Source: Maridesulfovibrio ferrireducens
GTDB taxonomy: Bacteria; Desulfobacterota; Desulfovibrionia; Desulfovibrionales; Desulfovibrionaceae
Length of the DNA stretch: 64,000 nucleotides
Assembly: GCF_016342405.1 (NCBI RefSeq)
Contig: NZ_JAEINN010000014.1
Span: 1-64,000, forward strand
Direction: 5' to 3'
Every line of letters begins with the position of its first letter. Within the stretch, counting starts at the first letter, position 1. Below the pieces are notes generated by a model, which made no database searches, had not been told where the DNA came from, and worked only from the letters and a program-made list of their open reading frames with translations. Of the stretch, positions 33,415 to 42,373 are shown in pieces. Made by a program: the position numbers and the translations under genes.

Positions 33415-35577
33415 TCAACTTATCCTTGTCGTTTCCAGCACTGCATCAATAGTTTTAAGCCTGTTTAATGCGCGATGCAGATGTCCGAGGTCGCGAACTT
33501 CTACTGTGAATTCCAGTAATGAAATACCATCCACATCAGACTTAAATGTGCCTGAATCAATATTCACGTCCTGCTCAGCCAAAACAGAACAGATTTTTGC
33601 AAGCAGCCCTTTGATATTTTTACAACGGATACTTATCTGCGCAGGATGAGAATCCTCTTCCTTTCCACCGGACCATGAAACGCTTAAGAGGCGTTCTTCC
33701 TCAAGGCTTTTTACATTCGGACAGGTTGCGGCATGAACAACCACTCCACGCCCACGACTGATATACCCAATGATAGGTTCACCGGGCAACGGAGTACAGC
33801 AACCGGCAAAACGAATAAGAACATTATCAACGCCTTCAATCTCAATTGAATTAGCGACATTCTGGCTCTTATCTTCATTTACATGCGGTTCATGGATCTC
33901 AGCCTCTTCCGGCTCACCCTCAATATTGTTGATTACCGCATAAAGCCGGCGCAAAACTTTCTTGGGAGTAATTCGCGAATATCCGATATTTGAAAGTAAA
34001 TCATCAACATTTCCACATGAAAATTCATCCGCAAGCATGACAAAATAACCGTCTTTGACAGCTTTAGGGACATTAAGATTCATGCGGCGGCCTTCTTTCT
34101 CAAGCATCTCTTTAGCCAGACTGATAGAGTGCTCTCTTTCTTCAGTCCTGATGTAATGCTTGATACGGGTACGGGCCTTTGCAGTCTTTACAAACTTAAG
34201 CCAGTCACGACTAGGCTTACGTTTTTTATCAGTAAAAATTTCTACAGTGTCACCATTTTTAAGAGCTGTTGTCAGCGGCACAAGTCTGCCGTTAACTTTA
34301 GCTCCCGTACAATGATTTCCGACATCAGTGTGGATAGAATACGCGAAATCTACAGGAGACGCGCCATCCGGCAGTTCTTTAATATCACCGCCGGGTGTGA
34401 AAATATAAACTTCGTCATTAAACAGATCAAACCTGAGCGAGGACATAAATTCGCGAGGATCTTCAAGCTCACGCTGCCAGTCCATAATCTGCCTGAGCCA
34501 TGAAAAACGCTCAGCATCTCTATTCTGTTTTGAAGAGCTAGTGCCGGATTCTTTATATTGCCAATGAGCGGCAACACCATATTCAGCAACCTTCTGCATT
34601 TCTTCAGTACGAATCTGAATCTCAATGCGCTCCCCTTCGGGACCGACAACGGTCGTATGCAAACTCTGATACATATTTGCTTTAGGAATAGAAATATAAT
34701 CCTTGAAACGTCCTGCAACAGGCATCCACATGGAATGAACCAGTCCAAGGACTGCGTAACATTCCTTCACAGATTCAACTACGACCCTGAAAGCTATGAT
34801 GTCATGAACTTCATCAAGTTCAAGTCCCTGACGCACCATTTTATTATAAATGCTATATTTATGCTTGGTTCTACCGTTAATAGAACCTTTGAGTTCGTTG
34901 CTTTCCAAAACGTCATGCAAAAGACCCAGCACTTTATCAACATATTCTTTACCCAGAGTATGCTGGCGTTCAAGGCCGTCGGTAATATTCTGGTAAATAT
35001 CCGGTTTTAAATAGTAAAGACAAAGGTCTTCAAGATCGCGCTTAACCATGTACAGGCCAAGCCTGTTAGCAAGCGGAGAATAAATATCCAGTGTTTCCTG
35101 AGCTATTAAAAGCTGCTTGTAACTCTTCTGGAAATCCAGAGTACTCATATTGTGCAAACGGTCAGCAAGCTTAACCATAAGTACGCGAATATCTTCAGCC
35201 ATAGCCAGAATCATTTTACGGATATTTTCTGCTTTCGCTATCGCTTTGGACTCAAAATCCATCATCCCTATTTTGGTCACGCCGTCGACAATATCCGCGA
35301 CCTCTTCGCCGAACAGATCCGCAATTTCATCAATTGTTGTATCTGTATCTTCAACTGTATCATGAAGAAGACCTGCTGCAACAGTAGGTTCATCCATCCG
35401 CATATCAGCTAAAATCTTTGCAACATGAAGAGGGTGAGACAAATAAGGCTCACCTGAAAGACGCACCTGTCCTTCGTGAGCGCGCGCAGAGAACACATAA
35501 GCTCTCCGAATGAGATCCATATCAGGATCATCAATATAGGTACTGACTATATCAGTAATTTCATTAATTCTTATCAT
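33415..35577 (-). CDS. spoT: Bifunctional (p)ppGpp synthetase/hydrolase SpoT/Rel, 720 aa
   Basis: Makes and degrades the stringent alarmone. HD hydrolase domain with H-D-T-V-E-D-T near 75; synthetase domain with G-R-F-K-D-Y-I-S-I-P-K-A-N-M-Y-Q-S-L-H near 307, where R-F-K-D is the bifunctional (not RelA-only) signature; TGS domain near 390-450; C-terminal zinc-finger-like C-C-T-P-L-P-G near 615 and ACT domain from about 650. I choose ATG 35577 because the longer start at 35661 would lie entirely inside the preceding gene's coding end; the chosen ATG is 1 nt after that gene's stop. Only Rel homologue in this window. Confidence 0.92.
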   Translation of the reverse strand: MIRINEITDIVSTYIDDPDMDLIRRAYVFSARAHEGQVRLSGEPYLSHPLHVAKILADMRMDEPTVAAGLLHDTVEDTDTTIDEIADLFGEEVADIVDGVTKIGMMDFESKAIAKAENIRKMILAMAEDIRVLMVKLADRLHNMSTLDFQKSYKQLLIAQETLDIYSPLANRLGLYMVKRDLEDLCLYYLKPDIYQNITDGLERQHTLGKEYVDKVLGLLHDVLESNELKGSINGRTKHKYSIYNKMVRQGLELDEVHDIIAFRVVVESVKECYAVLGLVHSMWMPVAGRFKDYISIPKANMYQSLHTTVVGPEGERIEIQIRTEEMQKVAEYGVAAHWQYKESGTSSSKQNRDAERFSWLRQIMDWQRELEDPREFMSSLRFDLFNDEVYIFTPGGDIKELPDGASPVDFAYSIHTDVGNHCTGAKVNGRLVPLTTALKNGDTVEIFTDKKRKPSRDWLKFVKTAKARTRIKHYIRTEEREHSISLAKEMLEKEGRRMNLNVPKAVKDGYFVMLADEFSCGNVDDLLSNIGYSRITPKKVLRRLYAVINNIEGEPEEAEIHEPHVNEDKSQNVANSIEIEGVDNVLIRFAGCCTPLPGEPIIGYISRGRGVVVHAATCPNVKSLEEERLLSVSWSGGKEEDSHPAQISIRCKNIKGLLAKICSVLAEQDVNIDSGTFKSDVDGISLLEFTVEVRDLGHLHRALNRLKTIDAVLETTRIS

Positions 35578-35578
35578 C

Positions 35579-37243
35579 TTATTGCTGTATCCTGAGCTTC
35601 TTCTGGGATGAGGTGGGTATCCACCAGCTGTTTGAATTGTAATCGAGTCCTGCGGGGGCAATTTTCAACCCTTTAATCCGGCTCTGATATATGGGAAGCG
35701 ACATTTCTACGTAAAGAAAACAATACGGCTGCTCTTCGTGCATTATTTCCTGAATCCGGTCATAAATAACCTTACGCTCTGCCTGAGCTAAAGTTGTACG
35801 GCCTTTTTCCAAAAGTTCGTCAAGTTCAGCGTTACGGAATTTTACAAAATTAAGTCCACCGGGCACGGCCTTTGAAGAGTGCCATACATCATAAATATCT
35901 GGATCTTGAAGGATATTCCAACCAAGAATGGTTGCATCAAACTGCCCTTTATTAATAAACTCCTTAATAAAGGCGGCCCACTCAACTGTTCTTATCTGAA
36001 CATCAATACCGACATCCTTAAGACGGTTCTGAATAATTGTTGCGGCCTTAATTCGCAAGGTATTTCCCTGATTTGTCAAAATAGTAAAAGCAAAAGGGAT
36101 TCCTTCACGGTCAAGAATGCCATCTCCGTCTGTGTCTGACCAGCCAGCCTCTTTCAAAAGCTCTATAGCTTTCTCCGGGTGATACCCATACGGCACAAGC
36201 TTATCATTAAACACCCATGTACCGGGCTTATAAGGGCCGATTGCGGGGTAACCAAGTCCTAAAAGCACACCTTTAACTATTTCTTCTTTATTTATAGCAT
36301 AAGAAATAGCCCGTCTCACGAGGACATCTTTAAAAAATTTACTTTCCGTATTGAAACCAAGATACACATAAGAAAAAGAAAGATACTTAAATTTCTGAAA
36401 ATCTTTTTCCCAGCTTTTACCTACAGTCTGAAACAGATACTGCTGAGGAGTAAGCCCCATGCTGTCCAATTTTCCGGTTTTAAGTTCTAAAAACTGAGTT
36501 GAAAGATCAGGAATGATTCTGTAAACGATCTCATCAATATTAGGACGCCCCTCAAAATAATCCTCATTTGCCTCAAGTATAAGTCTCTGACCGGGAATCC
36601 ATTCCTTAAGCTTATATGGCCCCGCCCCTATGGGTGCACGGGCATACCGAGTTTCAGTCAGTTTCTCATTTTCAAGCAAATGTTTGGGCAGAATATGATG
36701 CGCCCATGTTATCAGCGAGCGGGCAAAAACTTTATCATAAGTAACTTCAAATGAATACTTACCCGTAAGCTTAAATTCTTTGATATTCAGATAATCCGCA
36801 GCGTAAGCTGTTGGAGTATTAGGATCAATCATAAGTTTATACGTAAATTCAACATCTTCAGCAGTAAGAGGCACACCGTCAGTCCATTTTATATCATCAC
36901 GCAGAGTGAATTTTAACAGCTTGCCATCATCAAGAACCTCAAAAGATTTTGCTGCCTCACCAACTAATTCAATATCTTTGTTGTACTTTAGTGGAGAAAC
37001 AAATAACTTGCTTGCTACGGAATGGCTTGCACTGTCCGAAGACAAGGCCGAAATAAGATTTATCGGCTCCGCAAGAATCGGTTCAGTAAGCCTCCCACCG
37101 TAAACAGGCTCACTTTTTTCCGTGGACGTGACAGAACTTTCAAGAGAAGTCCCTTTTTCTGCATCCTGCCCGGGGGCTTGTCCGCATGAAGATAAAAATA
37201 AAAGACAGCCGGATAAGACAAAACAGACTACACTTTGAATCAT
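35579..37243 (-). CDS. Peptide/nickel-type ABC substrate-binding lipoprotein, 554 aa
   Basis: Family-5 solute-binding protein: lipobox L-S-S-C-G near 17-21, then the conserved pattern L-R-D-D-I-K-W-T-D-G-V-P-L-T-A-E-D-V near 113-131 and Y-A-I-N-K-E-E-I-V near 308. Lipid-anchored in the periplasm. No permease or ATPase is adjacent, so it either serves remote components or acts alone as a sensor. Its stop is 1 nt from the spoT start, making an unusual cotranscribed pair. Substrate unknown; dipeptide, oligopeptide and nickel are all possible. Confidence 0.85.
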   Translation of the reverse strand: MIQSVVCFVLSGCLLFLSSCGQAPGQDAEKGTSLESSVTSTEKSEPVYGGRLTEPILAEPINLISALSSDSASHSVASKLFVSPLKYNKDIELVGEAAKSFEVLDDGKLLKFTLRDDIKWTDGVPLTAEDVEFTYKLMIDPNTPTAYAADYLNIKEFKLTGKYSFEVTYDKVFARSLITWAHHILPKHLLENEKLTETRYARAPIGAGPYKLKEWIPGQRLILEANEDYFEGRPNIDEIVYRIIPDLSTQFLELKTGKLDSMGLTPQQYLFQTVGKSWEKDFQKFKYLSFSYVYLGFNTESKFFKDVLVRRAISYAINKEEIVKGVLLGLGYPAIGPYKPGTWVFNDKLVPYGYHPEKAIELLKEAGWSDTDGDGILDREGIPFAFTILTNQGNTLRIKAATIIQNRLKDVGIDVQIRTVEWAAFIKEFINKGQFDATILGWNILQDPDIYDVWHSSKAVPGGLNFVKFRNAELDELLEKGRTTLAQAERKVIYDRIQEIMHEEQPYCFLYVEMSLPIYQSRIKGLKIAPAGLDYNSNSWWIPTSSQKKLRIQQ

Positions 37244-37480
37244 GTTTTCCTTGTTTTTTTATAGAAAATATTTGATAAAATTAGTTAAACTGCTATGACT
37301 AAACAGTATGGACTAATGTGCTTAAAAAGCCAAGCAATGTGTGGTAACGGATTGACCAAAACGTTTTTTTACCTTACGGAAACACCGTAACAAGCAAATT
37401 CCAAACAACACTTTATTATAAACAATATCAACCATTATGCAATTACTTACTAAAGATAGAGTTCGGGGGTCCAAGTAAGG

Positions 37481-40400
37481 ATGTCTCAAAATGAAGAAGC
37501 AGTCGTAAAAAAGATACTCAAAGATTTTGTGTCCAATACCGTTCCGGAATATATTCTGGACGGCTCTCGCACTATTGTAAATTCCGGCGGAGTACAAAAG
37601 CTAGATTTAAAAAAACGTGAACGCTACTGGGATGTGGACTCTTCCATTCAAGGCGATGACTTTCAGATATACACATCCGAACTGGGACTGAATCTGGCTG
37701 AAGAAAATATAAACCATTACTGCAATTGCCCGGATTCTTATTCCGGCGTCTGTAGACATGTCGGTGCCGCAGCTTTAAAACTTTTGCTGACACTTGATTC
37801 CGAAGAAGAAAAAGCGGAATCAAGCAAGCAGGCTGACTGGCGTCAAAATTTCAGATCATTTTTTTCTACAGAACTTGAACCTGAAGCAGGTAAACATTAT
37901 ATAATTTATCGCATGTACCCTGAACCGGAACGGCTTCAGGTGTCATTTTTCAGAGCCAGACAAAATAAATCAGGACTTTCACAGGTTCAAAATGAAGTTG
38001 ATCTCGAAAGCATCATTGCAAATCCGGAATGGAGCGAAACATCTCCCAACCTTCCGCTTGTAGCCGAACAGATCGGCCATTATCTTGACTACCGCGGACA
38101 CAGAGTTGATATCCCGGCAGGCCTTCATGCCTGGTTTTTCAGAGCCGTAAAAGATGAATATTACATTTTCCTGCGCGACACGGACATTCCCATCCGTATC
38201 GAAAGCCGGACTATGCAGCTTAAATTATCTCCGCAGCTTGCAGAAGAAGGTCTCAGCTTTGATATTCTGCTTTCCGATGAAGGCAAACCTCCGTTTTCTA
38301 TTATGGATGATGATGAGGTCTTCTTTTATGGCAGACTACCGCTATGGGTATATTGGAAGCATGGATTCTACCCTGTCCAGACAACTTTAGACCCTAAACT
38401 TGTACAGGAAATGAGGATTCAGAATCCTTCAATTCCACCCGGAGATATTCCTGAATTTCTTGATCGGGTATGGACACAGATTCCTGTTTCCGACCTTTAT
38501 GATCACGAAGAATTTCTTGAAAAAATGCAACCGTTCTTTGTTCCGGCAGGCTTCAATCCGAAGCTTTACCTGAATGAAGAAGGTAGCCTGCTGACCATCA
38601 GGATCGATAATATATATGAGACTGAGCATGGTGAAGTCAGCATGCCCGAACCTAATCCTGATCTGCAAACCGGCAGTTATAAAGATGGAGAAAAATCTTA
38701 TCTGGTTCGTCGCGCTCAGGATGAAGAGGCTATGCTTTTCTCTGAACTCAGAGATATGGGTTTCCAGCCGAGAAACAATTCTACATGGTTCATGGAACAG
38801 GAAGCTGCAATCACATTCCTGCTTGATTTCTATCCGCAGCTAGTTGAAGCCTACAGAATTTACGGTGAAAAAAACCTTACACGCTACAAAGTAAGATTAA
38901 CCAAACCGCAAATAGTTGCTGAAATAGATACGGATGATGACAATAAATGGTTCAACCTCGATATTACTGTCGAGTATGACGACCAGCGTGTTCCTATCGA
39001 TAAAATATGGGAAGCATGGAGTCAGGGTAAACGTTATGTACAGCTTAAAGACGGCTCATACACAAGTCTGCCTGAATCTTGGCTCAAAAAACTGAGCCAC
39101 AAGCTTAAAGCTCTCGGGTATGATCCGGACCAGCCTCCAAGGGCTACGTATGAACAATACGAAACTCCGATTCTGGACAAAATTATTGAAGATCTTCCTG
39201 ACACCAAAACTGATGAACAGTTTGTCAAACTAAGGGAAAAAATTCATAATTTCGAAGAGATAAAACAGCTTGAACCTCCTAAAGGTCTCGATGCGACATT
39301 GCGTCCATATCAGCTTCAGGGCTTAAGCTACTTGAATTTCCTGCGTGAATACCACTTCGGAGGAATTCTCGCGGATGAAATGGGACTTGGTAAAACCATT
39401 CAGACCCTTTCTTTCCTTCTTTCGCTTTATGAAAGAGATATAAAAGGACCGAATCTGATCATTGTTCCGACCTCAGTTCTTCCCAACTGGGAGCGTGAAG
39501 CTAAGAAATTCGTTCCTCAGCTTTCAGTCTTGACTATCTACGGGTCCAGACGTGAAGAACTGTTCAAACAGATCAGCACATCCAACATCGTAATTACGAC
39601 GTACGCATTACTGCGCAGAGATCTTGAAGAACTGCTCAAGCGGGAATACACATCTGTAATTCTCGACGAAGCACAGAACATTAAAAATCCGAATACCATT
39701 ACCGCAAAATCTGTGCGTCAGTTAAAATCTGACATGAGACTCTGCCTTTCCGGTACTCCGATTGAAAATAATCTATTTGAACTATGGTCCCTGTTCGAGT
39801 TCCTTATGCCCGGATTCCTCAGTTCACAACACGCTTTCCAGCGCGGCATAATTAAACCGATCAAAGACGGTGACGAAGAGGCTCTTGATTACCTCCGTAC
39901 CAGAGTTAAACCGTTCATTCTTCGCAGAACAAAATCTGAAGTGGCGAAAGACCTTCCGCCTAAAATCGAAACTGTTCATTACTGCGACCTCATCGAAGAA
40001 CAGCGTGATCTGTACAATGCTCTGGCTAAACGCCTTAGAGATCAGGTTCTCAAAGATGTTGATCAAAAAGGTATGGCAAAAAGCCAGATGTCCATCCTTG
40101 ATGCACTTCTCAAACTCAGACAGATCTGCTGTCACCCGAGACTACTCAAACTCGACATGCCCGGTTTTTCAACCAATCTTCCGTCCGGTAAGTTTGATGC
40201 CTTCAAAGACCTCATCTTTGATATAGTAGAAGGCGGACATAAAGTTCTTGTTTTCTCGCAGTTTGTGCAGATGCTTCATATCATCCGCTCATGGTTGACC
40301 ATTAAAGAAATTCCTTTCACCTATCTTGACGGTTCCAGTAAAGACCGCTTCGAGCAGGTGGATAAGTTTAACGATACTCCTGAAATCCCGATCTTCCTGA

Positions 40401-40690
40401 TCTCCCTCAAAGCGGGTGGAACAGGTCTGAACCTGACCTCAGCTGACTACGTTATTCATTATGACCCATGGTGGAACCCGGCTGTTGAAAATCAGGCAAC
40501 TGACCGTACTCACCGTATCGGTCAAAAGAGACAGGTTTTTGCTTACAAGCTGATCTGTCAAAACACAGTTGAAGAAAAAATTCTTAAACTGCAGGAAATG
40601 AAAAAAAGTGTTGCGGACGCAATTATTCCCGGTCAATCAGCACTCAAGTCTCTCACTCGAGATGATCTTGAAATGTTATTTGAAATTTAG
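37481..40690 (+). CDS. SWIM zinc-finger SNF2/Rad54 helicase, 1069 aa
   Basis: ATP-driven DNA translocase. N-terminal SWIM motif C-N-C-P-D-S-Y-S-G-V-C-R-H near 83-95. SNF2 motor: motif I D-E-M-G-L-G-K-T near 630, motif II D-E-A-Q near 732, motif III S-G-T-P-I near 757, and C-terminal helicase motifs (V-F-S-Q-F near 923, G-G-T-G-L-N-L near 979, D-R-T-H-R-I-G-Q near 1008). The middle 350 residues (about 130-550) are beta-rich, as in the bacterial SNF2 family with accessory domains. Role in DNA repair or nucleoid remodelling is inferred. Monocistronic with a strong terminator. Confidence 0.92.
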   Translation: MSQNEEAVVKKILKDFVSNTVPEYILDGSRTIVNSGGVQKLDLKKRERYWDVDSSIQGDDFQIYTSELGLNLAEENINHYCNCPDSYSGVCRHVGAAALKLLLTLDSEEEKAESSKQADWRQNFRSFFSTELEPEAGKHYIIYRMYPEPERLQVSFFRARQNKSGLSQVQNEVDLESIIANPEWSETSPNLPLVAEQIGHYLDYRGHRVDIPAGLHAWFFRAVKDEYYIFLRDTDIPIRIESRTMQLKLSPQLAEEGLSFDILLSDEGKPPFSIMDDDEVFFYGRLPLWVYWKHGFYPVQTTLDPKLVQEMRIQNPSIPPGDIPEFLDRVWTQIPVSDLYDHEEFLEKMQPFFVPAGFNPKLYLNEEGSLLTIRIDNIYETEHGEVSMPEPNPDLQTGSYKDGEKSYLVRRAQDEEAMLFSELRDMGFQPRNNSTWFMEQEAAITFLLDFYPQLVEAYRIYGEKNLTRYKVRLTKPQIVAEIDTDDDNKWFNLDITVEYDDQRVPIDKIWEAWSQGKRYVQLKDGSYTSLPESWLKKLSHKLKALGYDPDQPPRATYEQYETPILDKIIEDLPDTKTDEQFVKLREKIHNFEEIKQLEPPKGLDATLRPYQLQGLSYLNFLREYHFGGILADEMGLGKTIQTLSFLLSLYERDIKGPNLIIVPTSVLPNWEREAKKFVPQLSVLTIYGSRREELFKQISTSNIVITTYALLRRDLEELLKREYTSVILDEAQNIKNPNTITAKSVRQLKSDMRLCLSGTPIENNLFELWSLFEFLMPGFLSSQHAFQRGIIKPIKDGDEEALDYLRTRVKPFILRRTKSEVAKDLPPKIETVHYCDLIEEQRDLYNALAKRLRDQVLKDVDQKGMAKSQMSILDALLKLRQICCHPRLLKLDMPGFSTNLPSGKFDAFKDLIFDIVEGGHKVLVFSQFVQMLHIIRSWLTIKEIPFTYLDGSSKDRFEQVDKFNDTPEIPIFLISLKAGGTGLNLTSADYVIHYDPWWNPAVENQATDRTHRIGQKRQVFAYKLICQNTVEEKILKLQEMKKSVADAIIPGQSALKSLTRDDLEMLFEI

Positions 40691-40725
40691 ATTTCGCGTA
40701 ACAAAATCGTCACAGAAAAACTTAA

Positions 40726-40759
40726 TAACCCCGGGTTCTTTAAATAGAACTCGGGGTTA
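40726..40759 (+). terminator. Rho-independent terminator after the SNF2 gene
   Basis: Stem TAACCCCGGGTTCT / AGAACTCGGGGTTA with one mismatch, loop TTAAAT, T6 tail at 40761. Confidence 0.9.
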
Positions 40760-40819
40760 CTTTTTTGATGAAACAGAGTACGGTGCAATCATTCAGCTTT
40801 TAACTTTCAGGAGATTCTA

Positions 40820-41506
40820 ATGCTTACCGATGAAAAAATTCCTGTTATAGCCTTTGTCGATAACCCTGAACATTACCAAAAATCAGAAGTAACTAATGAT
40901 CTTAATATAAAATATTGTGCAAGTTTAGACCTCTTCCTTAACGAAGTACTTGAAGAAAAATTTGCAGGACTGATTCTCGACATCCCAAAAGTAATGAAAA
41001 CACCAATTTATGAACGCAATAGAATTTTCTCTATCAGCGCTGAAAGACCGTTAATAAGAACTAAAATTGAATCCAACAAAGCCGTTTTTGTCGACGATCC
41101 GTCAAATTTTAAACTATGTTGCAGAGAAAAAACCAGGTCTATGACCCGCATAAATGAAAGGGTAGAAGTTAATATTCCAATATTGATAAGCTCTGAAAAT
41201 GATCCGGCAATGGCCAATAGTTTTAATGGAATTATCCAAAACATTTCTGAATCAGGTTGCTTTATTAATACAGATGTAGATCTTTTTGATCAGGATTTTA
41301 TATATTTAAGATTCGACAATATTTCCAACAAACTACCTATATACGTAGGAATCCGCTGGACAAAATCAACAAAAGACAACTTAGAGGGAGTCGGTGTAAA
41401 ATTCATAACTATGACAGAGGATCAATCTTCTGAGCTATTGACCAAATACATTAATCCCAACCTGAAAAACAACAATGCCAAAGACAGAAGCCACGCCACA
41501 GGCTAA
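40820..41506 (+). CDS. PilZ domain protein, c-di-GMP receptor, 228 aa
   Basis: Residues 1-100 form an unassigned N-terminal domain with a receiver-like rhythm but without clear phosphoacceptor triad. The C-terminal PilZ domain begins near 105: R-I-N-E-R at 110-114 gives the RxxxR motif and N-I-S-E-S-G near 143 the second c-di-GMP motif (NxSxxG). Binding of c-di-GMP is therefore expected. Followed 16 nt later by a lipoprotein gene. A GGAGA ribosome site precedes the ATG. Confidence 0.82.
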   Translation: MLTDEKIPVIAFVDNPEHYQKSEVTNDLNIKYCASLDLFLNEVLEEKFAGLILDIPKVMKTPIYERNRIFSISAERPLIRTKIESNKAVFVDDPSNFKLCCREKTRSMTRINERVEVNIPILISSENDPAMANSFNGIIQNISESGCFINTDVDLFDQDFIYLRFDNISNKLPIYVGIRWTKSTKDNLEGVGVKFITMTEDQSSELLTKYINPNLKNNNAKDRSHATG

Positions 41507-41522
41507 ATAATAATGAGGGATC

Positions 41523-42071
41523 ATGATAAAAGTCCGCTCGTTTTTGATCCACATAGTAAAATTCGCAACACACCTTGCGTTGTCATCTGTACTTTTCAGC
41601 GGATGCGCATACTTCGGCAATCCCATCAATGCGGCCATAGAACTGAATAGTGAAAGACAATATGAACAAGCAGTACAGCAATTAAATCATGTAATTGAAT
41701 CGGACGCATCGGCTATTACCAAAGCACAAGCTTTCATGCTTAGAGGAAAATCTTACATAAAATTACACGAATATAGATATGCATACCGCGACTTGCAGGT
41801 TGCATGGAAAGTATCATGCGACCTTTACCAGAATTCTCCGGATTATGAACTTACGCCTCCGAACTCCACTTCCAATTCATCTGAACCAAATCCCGGATCA
41901 ACGTCTGCCGCCCCATTTCATCCAGCTCATGCCTGTGTAGAAACTATTCCGTTATTAATTGATGAACTAAAACCGTTCACAAGCGATTTCGCAGCCATAA
42001 TGGCTACACAGGATGCTTCGGCAATCATTAAAAAGATGTTTCCGGAATTATTAAAAAAAATATCACAGTAG
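41523..42071 (+). CDS. TPR-like lipoprotein, 182 aa
   Basis: Signal with lipobox L-F-S-G-C-A near 24-29. Residues 40-95 look like one to two TPR repeats (Y-E-Q-A-V-Q-Q-L-N-H-V and A-F-M-L-R-G-K-S-Y-I-K-L). A Ser/Pro/Asn-rich linker follows at about 115-140, then a short helical C-terminus. Cotranscribed with the PilZ gene. Function unknown; assembly scaffold is the usual role of such lipoproteins. Confidence 0.7.
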   Translation: MIKVRSFLIHIVKFATHLALSSVLFSGCAYFGNPINAAIELNSERQYEQAVQQLNHVIESDASAITKAQAFMLRGKSYIKLHEYRYAYRDLQVAWKVSCDLYQNSPDYELTPPNSTSNSSEPNPGSTSAAPFHPAHACVETIPLLIDELKPFTSDFAAIMATQDASAIIKKMFPELLKKISQ

Positions 42072-42373
42072 CATACGACCTAACACCTTACAAATATGCA
42101 TTAAATTAAACAAAGACTTTCTGATAATATCATGTATTATAATAAGAAGAAGAACACTCTCAGTTTAAATCTCTTTGTATAGTTATTTTTTTTGATAAAT
42201 AGTCAATAAATACAAGGGCACGACTGTTGAAAATTATATTTTGTTATTATTCGTATTGACATTTATTGCTACCGTCCATAAATGCCGTTTTCTGACAGTT
42301 GAAAAACACTTTGTTTTCCAACTACCCGGTACGGGAGCACCCCCGATTTACTTTTCATATGGAGGATTTATGA
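42072..42373 (+). promoter_or_regulatory. Upstream region of the polyamine operon with promoter and leader hairpins
   Basis: About 300 bp, AT-rich. TTGACA at 42256-42261 and TAAATG at 42279-42284 (17-bp spacing) form a plausible sigma-70 promoter. The presumed leader then has a hairpin at 42298-42322 (GTTG.AAAAC / GTTTT.CAAC, loop ACTT) and a small CCCG-GTA-CGGG hairpin near 42324, ending at ribosome site GGAGG 42361-42365. No known riboswitch consensus recognised. Confidence 0.45.

Noticed and set aside
35578-35661. 28-codon upstream extension of spoT
   Set aside because: Overlaps the end of the binding-lipoprotein gene and reads as low-complexity; RelA/SpoT proteins begin near M-I-R-I-N-E here.
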